This document shows positions 57,786-64,000 of a stretch of DNA of 64,000 nucleotides, piece by piece. Source of the stretch: Nemophila menziesii (lineage: Eukaryota > Streptophyta > Magnoliopsida > Boraginales > Hydrophyllaceae). The stretch lies in contig JARWIR010000003.1 of the NCBI GenBank assembly GCA_029959085.1, positions 36,877,505 through 36,941,504 of the forward strand, in the 5' to 3' direction. The position numbers and the translations under genes were made by a program. Within the stretch, counting starts at the first letter, position 1. Every line of letters begins with the position of its first letter. Under the pieces are notes generated by a model that was given only the letters and a program-made list of their open reading frames with translations, did no database searches and was not told where the DNA came from.

Positions 57786-60350
57786 AACATTACTCACACA
57801 TTTTAGAGAGGGCTAAAGGTGCAAAAAAGTCCCTAGAAGATGCGGAGTTGAATTACAAAATGATCCCTCGGATGCAACGATTAGAGAATCTATCCCCGTG
57901 CTTCGACAACAAGCAACGAGGTTACTAAACGCTGAGCGAAACTTTTATCAACAAAAATCAAGGGACAATTATTGAAGAGCGACCGATTTATGAAGTTCTA
58001 TCATGTGCTATTCAAAAGAAACAACAGAAAGAACTTTATGTCTACTATTTCCTTGCCGGACGGTTCAATAACAACATCTACCGATCAAATACATGAAACT
58101 TTCGTAGAATATTCTGATAAGTTATTAGGCACCCGAGACAATACTAAACCAGCAGAGAATGATGTTTTTGAGTGGGTATCGATATTGACACGGGAAAAAT
58201 GATGATCAATTGGAGTGGACGTTACTAAAGAGGAAATGAATCAGCTATCTTTAGTATCAGGATCGAAAAGGCCCTCGGCCCCTACAGGTACTCATCAGAA
58301 AACTGTAAAAAGTCATGGCTCACGGTGGGTAACTCAGTGACAGATGCGATTTAAGAGTTTTTGGATTCGGGGTGTCTTTTGTAACAGCTGAATCACACGA
58401 TAATTGCTTTGATTCCAAAGGAGACCCACGCTTCTGCGGTGAGAGAATACCGGCCAATAGCATGATGTAACGTGATTTATAAGGCTATAACTATTATTCT
58501 AGTGAGTCGTGTTTCTTTGTTCCTTGATGAAATTGTGGAAAACCCAATCATTGTTCGTTTTGGGTTAATTAATGACAGCCAACATACATTTAACGCATGA
58601 GCTTATAAGGGGTTATTATCACGAGAATATCACCACAGTGTACGATTAAGGTCGATTTACGTAAAGCGTATGATTCTATAAGTTGGGAATTCTTGCACGA
58701 GGCTGAATTTCCGGCGAGGTACATCACTTGGGTTATGGCTTGCGTAACAACTCCGTCTTATTCGGTTTATATAAATGGAAGTATACATGGATTTTTCAAA
58801 GGCAAGAAGGAATTAAGGCAAGGGGACCCCTTATTCCCTTACATATTCATTCTTTTCTTAAAATATCTTTCGAGAATTATTTAGAGGGACACAAAAAAAT
58901 CACTGGATAGGTACCATTTGAAGTGCGGGGGACTCAAAATAACCCACGTAGTGTTTGGGGACGACCTTATGTTACTCGCCAGGGGCAATGCTAATTCAAT
59001 GGGTAATATTGATGGGGTGCCTAGAAAACTTTTCTAAAAGTTTAGGGTTGAATTTAAACGTCTTAAAGTCAAATATTTATATGACGGGTGTGGTGCAACA
59101 AGACATTGTGGTGATTGAAAATACTACACACTTGCAAAAAAGAGAGTTGCCATTTCAGACTAAGGGGTTCCACTAGCGGTGTCTGGGTTAAAAGTCAAAC
59201 ATTTTAAGGACTTGTTAGATAAACTTTCTGAGTATGTGAAAATATGGGAGGGAAAATTTCTATCTTATGCGGGGAGATTGGAATTGATACGTTCGTTTCT
59301 CCAAGGAGTAGTGAGTTTTTGGTTTTCTATATTTGCAATCTCGGCCACGGTGTGAGAGAGAATTATTAAAATATCTTGTAAATTTCTTTGGGACTCGAAG
59401 GCCCCATAAATCTCGTGGGCAAATATTTTCTTGCCGAAATTCAAGGGGGGTCTTGGACTTAAAGAGCTAGGCGCTTGAAACACAACCTTACACTCTAAAC
59501 TTCCGTGGCGCATAAGCAAAAAGGAAAGCTCTCTATGGATCAAACAGGTCCACAAAGAATATCTGATGTCAAAGAACGATTGGATGTGGAAAAGGCATAA
59601 GCGAGACTCCCAACTATTCAAGAAACTTTGCAGAATAAAAAACAAATTATTAACTTTGATTTAAAAGTATTATCTAGAAGTTAGTGTCCAATTGGATTTG
59701 ATGATAATGAATACAAAACCTATTAGAGTTGATCCGATTGGTAGTCTTGAAGCGAATAAAGCTACTGAATTGTTGGCTTCATGGTATGTAATGAAGGGAA
59801 CAACAAGTACAACTGATACAAGACATAATCAGGTCTAGATAACATTAAAAAAAAATTATCATATGACTTCCTTAAGCCTCAGGAACCTACAAAACCTTGG
59901 GGGATTTTTTTTTTGAAAATTGTACATAATTCTGAAACATTTAGTGATCGTTTGGATGGCTAGTCTTGGACGAATGAAGATGGAAGATAGACTATTATAC
60001 ATGGAATTAGATCCAACTTGTGTGTTGTGTGATTCGGATTTTAAGAGTGGAGAACACATTTTCTTCGAGTGCGGGTTTAGAAGTGGCATATGGAGAGAAA
60101 TCCGGGATTGGGTAGGCATAAAAAGAGAAATGAATACCCTAAGGAGCGCCCTTAAATGGGTGAAAAGGAGATGAATGGAACATCTTGGAGAAATAAAGCA
60201 AAGACATTAGTGTTTACTGCCACGGTTTACGAGATATGGTAAACGCAAAACAGGTATGCAATGCAAGAAATCACTCCCCAAGCGAAGATCATTATCAAGA
60301 AGATCAAGATTATAGTCTTCCGCAGTATTATTTTTAATTTATGTCCACAC
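57786..60350 (+). pseudogene. LINE C remnant (RT and zinc-binding domain)
   Basis: It starts in the RT linker (HYSHILERAKGAKKSLEDAE) and continues through KSDRFMKFYHVLFKR (57972), a degraded KAPGPDG (58270-58300), the EYRPIACCNVIYKA-like segment (58445-58490), VDLRKAYDSISWEF (58650-58690), ELRQGDPLFPYIF (58810-58850) and a catalytic box reading FGDD instead of FADD (58958-58969). The zinc-binding domain MYIILKHLVIVWMASLGRMK..CVLCDSDFKSGEHIFFECGF is open at 59920-60174. The C-terminal tail (YEIW) is near 60235. Many stops and frameshifts. 5'-truncated, with no endonuclease. Confidence 0.85.
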
Positions 60351-60570
60351 TTAAAAATTTCGGTAGCTATAATACGTTGTATGAGTTAGTAATTGTTTTT
60401 AACTAGTCTTTACTAGTATATTTTACCGATGATAGGACTTTCCTACAACAATTATTTGACATGGGTATATGTCAAGTATATTTATATAGTTTTTTCGATT
60501 AATATATTATTTTTATCGATAAAAGAAAAATCTCATTACAATTGAAACAAGTATGAAACATATACTTGCA

Positions 60571-60985
60571 TAATTCGTATCAAACTACTTACTTCATATG
60601 TAATTATTGGAATAATTTTTGGAGAGTCAAATAAACTCACTAAAGGCTAGGTATAATTCGTATCAAACTACTTACTTCATATGTAATTATTGGAATAATT
60701 TTTGGAGACTCAAATATACTCACTAAGGGCTAGGTATAATTCATATCAAACTACTTACTTCATATGTAATTATTGGAATAATTTTTGGAGACTCAAATAA
60801 ACTCACTAAGGGTTAGGTATAATTCGTATCAAACTACTTACTTCATATGTAATTATTGGAATAATTTTTGGAGACTCAAATAAACTCACTAAGGGCTAGG
60901 TATAATTCATATCAAACTACTTACTTCATATGTAATTATTGGAATAATTTTTGGAGACTCAAATAAACTCACTTAGGGCTAGGTA
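60571..60985. repeat. 83-bp minisatellite, five units
   Basis: Units start at 60571, 60654, 60737, 60820 and 60903 (each begins TAATTCGTATCAAACTACTT, or TAATTCAT in units 3 and 5) with a constant 83-bp period. The sister segment has only one unit (61855-61937). Confidence 0.97.
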
Positions 60986-62239
60986 AATTTGTCAATGGTG
61001 GTTCATATGATTTTTTATTCTATTTATATCAACCCCAAGTTAATAGGGCCGCAATTCCCACTGTCCAGACCAAGATAAGCCCTCAGGCCTTCCACTAAAT
61101 TTTTTAAAGTGTCGTACCAAATAATTTTTTATAATCTTCACTTTCCACTAAAAACCTTTATATTTATATGTTTCTTACCTATCATTTTTTTATTCTTTAA
61201 CTTTTTATCATACTTCAAGTTCGACCATAACATGTATCATTGAGATGTGGTTTGTTCTTCAGGGTGGGCGGGTGGTCCTTTTTCTTTATATATATATCCA
61301 TGTTTATATTATACTTTGGGTCATTACACCCCCTACACCATTCAATCTGACGTTTTTCTTGATTGTGTCAATTAAGATCTTTGGATTGCACGGGTTTTGG
61401 GTGAAAATAGGGTCTAGATCAAAGATGAATGATTTCGATTTGGTTAAGGTATTTCTTAATTTTTCAATCTACTAGATAGTGTTTGAGTCCATCTTTGTTG
61501 GGCATGCCACGGTTTACGAGATATGGCCAACGCAGAAAAGGTATGCAATGCAAGAAATCGCCGCCCAAGCGAAGATCATTGTCAAGAAGATCAAGATTAT
61601 AGTCTTATGTAGTATTTTTTTAATTTATATCCACACTTAAAAATTTCGGTAGCTATAATACGTTGTATGAGTTAGTAATTGTTTTTAACTAGTCTTTACT
61701 AGTATATTTTACCGATGATAGGACTTTCCTACAACAATTATTTGACATGGGTATATGTCAAGTATTTTTATATAGTTTTCGATTAATATATTATTTTTAT
61801 CGATAAAAGAAAAATCTCATTACTATTAAAACAAGTATAAAACATATACTTGCATAATTCGTATCAAACTACTTACTTCATATGTAATTATTGGAATAAT
61901 TTTTGGAGACTCAAATAAACTCACTAAGGGCTAGGTAAATTTGTCAATGGTGGTTCATATGCTTTTTTATTCTATTTACATCAACCCCGGGTTAATAGGA
62001 CCACAATTCCCACTGTCCAAACCAGCTATGCCCTTGGACCTTCCACTAATTTTTTAAAAGTTTCTTACCAAATAATCTTTTATAATCTTCACTTTCCACT
62101 AAAATCCTTTATCTTTATAAGTTTCTTACCTATCATTTTTTTATTCTTTAATTTTTTATCATACTTCAAGTTCGGCCATGACATGTATCATTGAGATGTG
62201 ATTTGTTCTTCAGGGTGGGTGGGTGGTTCTTTTTCTTTT

Positions 62240-62246
62240 TATATAT

Positions 62247-62311
<65 letters not shown>

Positions 62312-62381
62312 GTATATATATATGTATATATATGTATATATACATATATATACATATATATGTATATATATGTATATATAC

Positions 62382-62433
<52 letters not shown>

Positions 62434-62474
62434 GTATATATATGTATATATACATATATATACATATATATATG

Positions 62475-62505
<31 letters not shown>

Positions 62506-62506
62506 G

Positions 62507-62553
<47 letters not shown>
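62240..62553. repeat. TA-rich microsatellite (about 314 bp)
   Basis: Alternating TA broken by TATG and TACA steps. The sister segment has only about 12 bp of TA at the same place (61288-61299). All long open frames here are Tyr/Ile repeats with no coding meaning. Confidence 0.97.
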
Positions 62554-62770
62554 CCATGTTTATGTTATACTTTGGGTTATGACACCTCCTCTCGCCACAC
62601 ACCAGACAATCTGAAGTTTTTCTTGATTGTGGATATTCAATTCTGATATTTGGATTGCACGAGTTTTGTGTGAAAATGGGATCTAGATCAAAGATGAATG
62701 ATTTTGATTTGGTTAAGGTATTTTTTAATTTTTCAATCTACTAAATAGTGTTTGGGTCCATCTTTGTTGG

Positions 62771-62997
62771 TAATTGTTATTTAAATGATTTTCCATAATA
62801 TATTCTTATGTTGTATTTTTTTTGTTGATTTTGTTGGTATTTGGATAGTGCATTTGCAACCCTTGCTTTTGCAAATTTGTTAACGGATTTGGGTTGGTGA
62901 TAGAATTATTTAGTTATTGATTCACTACTTAAACTAGTCCCTAGTAGTCTTGGAAGCAACAAGACTTTGCGGAAAGTTTACTAACATAGATAGATTT
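62771..62997. other. Spacer, no gene
   Basis: No recognisable feature between the duplication and the GC-rich element. Confidence 0.5.
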
Positions 62998-63364
62998 AGT
63001 GTTCTAAAAGGTGATAGGCAAGCGGTCGACCACCTTCGAGCGCTTAGGGGACTAGTCGGGCGCCAAGGCGGAGCGTAGGCTTTTTCTTGCTAAGCGTCTT
63101 TGATATTTATTTAAATATTTTTTAGGTTTATATAATTTTTAAATAGATTTATATAATTTTCTGTGTTAAAAAAATAATTTTTTTTTTTAAATTTTTTGTA
63201 TCAAAAAATAAATCTTTTTAATTTTTTTTAGCTTCAGACCGCCTTGTCGCCGCCTAAACCCGCTTAGGACCTTCTGTGACCGCCTGGAGGCCGTCTAGGC
63301 CATTTCTGGAAATTATGCTATCTTCTAGCGCCTAGGCGCCGCCTAGACTGATTTCTAGAACACT
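62998..63364. mobile_element. Possible MITE with GC-rich hairpin ends
   Basis: The termini are inverted: AGTGTTCTAAAAG at 62998 against the complement of TTTCTAGAACACT ending at 63364. Inside each end are GC-rich words (GGCGCC, CCTAGGCG, GCGCTTAG) around an AT-rich core, unlike the surrounding base composition. No clear target duplication. Similar GCCTAGGCG-rich elements are, as I recall, common in dicot genomes. Confidence 0.55.
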
Positions 63365-63437
63365 GGATAAATCTATTTTTTCAAACAACCTTTCAGTTAT
63401 CTAAGGTACTAGATGATGTCCAGCAACAAATTGGAGA

Positions 63438-63572
63438 ATCCATCCGATTTTAAGGAAGATTAAGGAACTTGCTCGGTCCAACAAATTGATTTCTTTCCAA
63501 CACATCCTCAGGAGTATGAACGAATGGGCTGACAGACTTGCAAGCTCCGCAAGACAGAGAGCCAAAAATTAG
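63438..63572 (+). pseudogene. RNase H C-terminal fragment of a retroelement
   Basis: The frame reads IHPILRKIKELARSNKLISF, then HILRSMNEWADRLASS before TAG at 63572. The HxxRxxNxxADxLA pattern is the last active-site segment of plant retroelement RNase H (RVT_3 type). It is a short remnant 74 bp after the MITE-like element. Confidence 0.6.
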
Positions 63573-63726
63573 CGCCAGGTCACCACCGCTCATCTAACCG
63601 ATTTGCTTAACAAAACATGAATAGGTTAAACAAATATTGAATTCGTCTACAGTCCCGAACAAAAAGAAAAAAAAGTCTTGTATCACGGAAAAAAAAATCT
63701 TATATTACGTCTAAATTTTCATTAGT

Positions 63727-63860
63727 TTTAGCTCAATTGGATAAGACCTTGTAATTTTTTCAGCACTTAAAGGAGAGGTACATAGTTTGAATTCTCTCCC
63801 TAAGTGGTGTGAAGTGAGAGGTACAAGGTTCGAACCCCTCCCTGATCATGGTAACCTAGT
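63727..63860 (+). mobile_element. tRNA-derived SINE-like element with a duplicated B box
   Basis: A box TAGCTCAATTGGATA at 63729-63743. Two B-box-like sequences follow, GTTTGAATTCTC near 63785 and GGTTCGAACCCC at 63828-63839, each inside a repeat beginning GAGAGGTACA and ending CTCCCT, about 44 bp apart. Not a functional tRNA gene. Confidence 0.55.
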
Positions 63861-64000
63861 TATGATGTACCTGTGAATATATATGGAAAGACGTGTATAT
63901 CTCCGTGAAATTAGTCGTGATGCGTGATGCGCACAAGCTACCCTGAATCACCTACGTACCCAAAAAAGAATTCATAAATTTAATTATATATCTATGGTTT

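Larger units (their letters stand above)
60218..62770 (+). repeat. Tandem duplication of the LINE C 3' end plus flank
   Basis: Segment 60218-61502 recurs at 61505-62770 in the same orientation: it begins GCCACGGTTTACGAGATATG, continues with the LINE tail, the TTTCGGTAGCTATAATACGT stretch, an 83-bp unit, the GGGTGG box and a TA tract, and ends CATCTTTGTTGG. Small differences run throughout. Confidence 0.93.

Noticed and set aside
60571..60985. Regular repeats suggestive of a CRISPR array
   Set aside because: The 83-bp units are contiguous with no unique spacers, and the genome is a plant; this is a minisatellite.
62166..62646. Overlapping long frames on both strands rich in Tyr and Ile
   Set aside because: They are translations of the TA-rich microsatellite; no start, splice or family evidence.

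Overview
The window is nuclear DNA of a flowering plant, probably a eudicot; I cannot name the species. The evidence is the AT-rich background, GT-AG introns, plant-type genes (a Raf-like protein kinase, homocysteine S-methyltransferase, the telomere protein STN1), plant LINEs with an RNase H domain, hAT transposons and an Athila-like Ty3/gypsy LTR element.

Positions 1-32543 are a head-to-tail tandem array with a period of 13,690 then 13,681 bp. It holds two full units and a third, truncated one, and it runs off the left edge. Each unit carries (i) a decayed LINE (LINE A) with a 4.2-kb hAT transposon inserted in it (8-bp target duplication and matching terminal inverted repeats visible), (ii) a second decayed LINE of the same family (LINE B) that keeps an open RNase H frame, and (iii) a complete six-exon protein kinase gene related to Arabidopsis ATMRK1. 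The two kinase copies (11159-12680 and 24839-26361) encode identical proteins and differ by one T in an intron, while the flanking transposon sequence differs at many more sites. The third unit stops inside the hAT at 32543.

Positions 32546-41160 are a transposon graveyard: a LINE RNase H tail, a hAT-type (DUF4371) transposase fragment cut by an Athila-like LTR, a primer-binding site and a decayed gag with a zinc knuckle, further LTR pieces, and a long foldback element.

Positions 41456-64000 hold three single-copy genes among remnants: a seven-exon homocysteine S-methyltransferase (41456-43657, +), a two-exon gene for a charged 169-aa protein of unknown function (46666-47862, -), and an intronless STN1 (56757-57242, +). 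Between and after them lie LINE remnants on both strands, two tRNA-derived SINE-like elements, a diverged pair of 0.6-kb direct repeats, and a tandem duplication of a LINE 3' end (60218-62770). One copy of that duplication has expanded an 83-bp minisatellite and the other a TA-rich microsatellite.

The genes do not form an operon or an obvious pathway. The main biological feature is the recent amplification of a kinase gene inside a transposon-built repeat unit.
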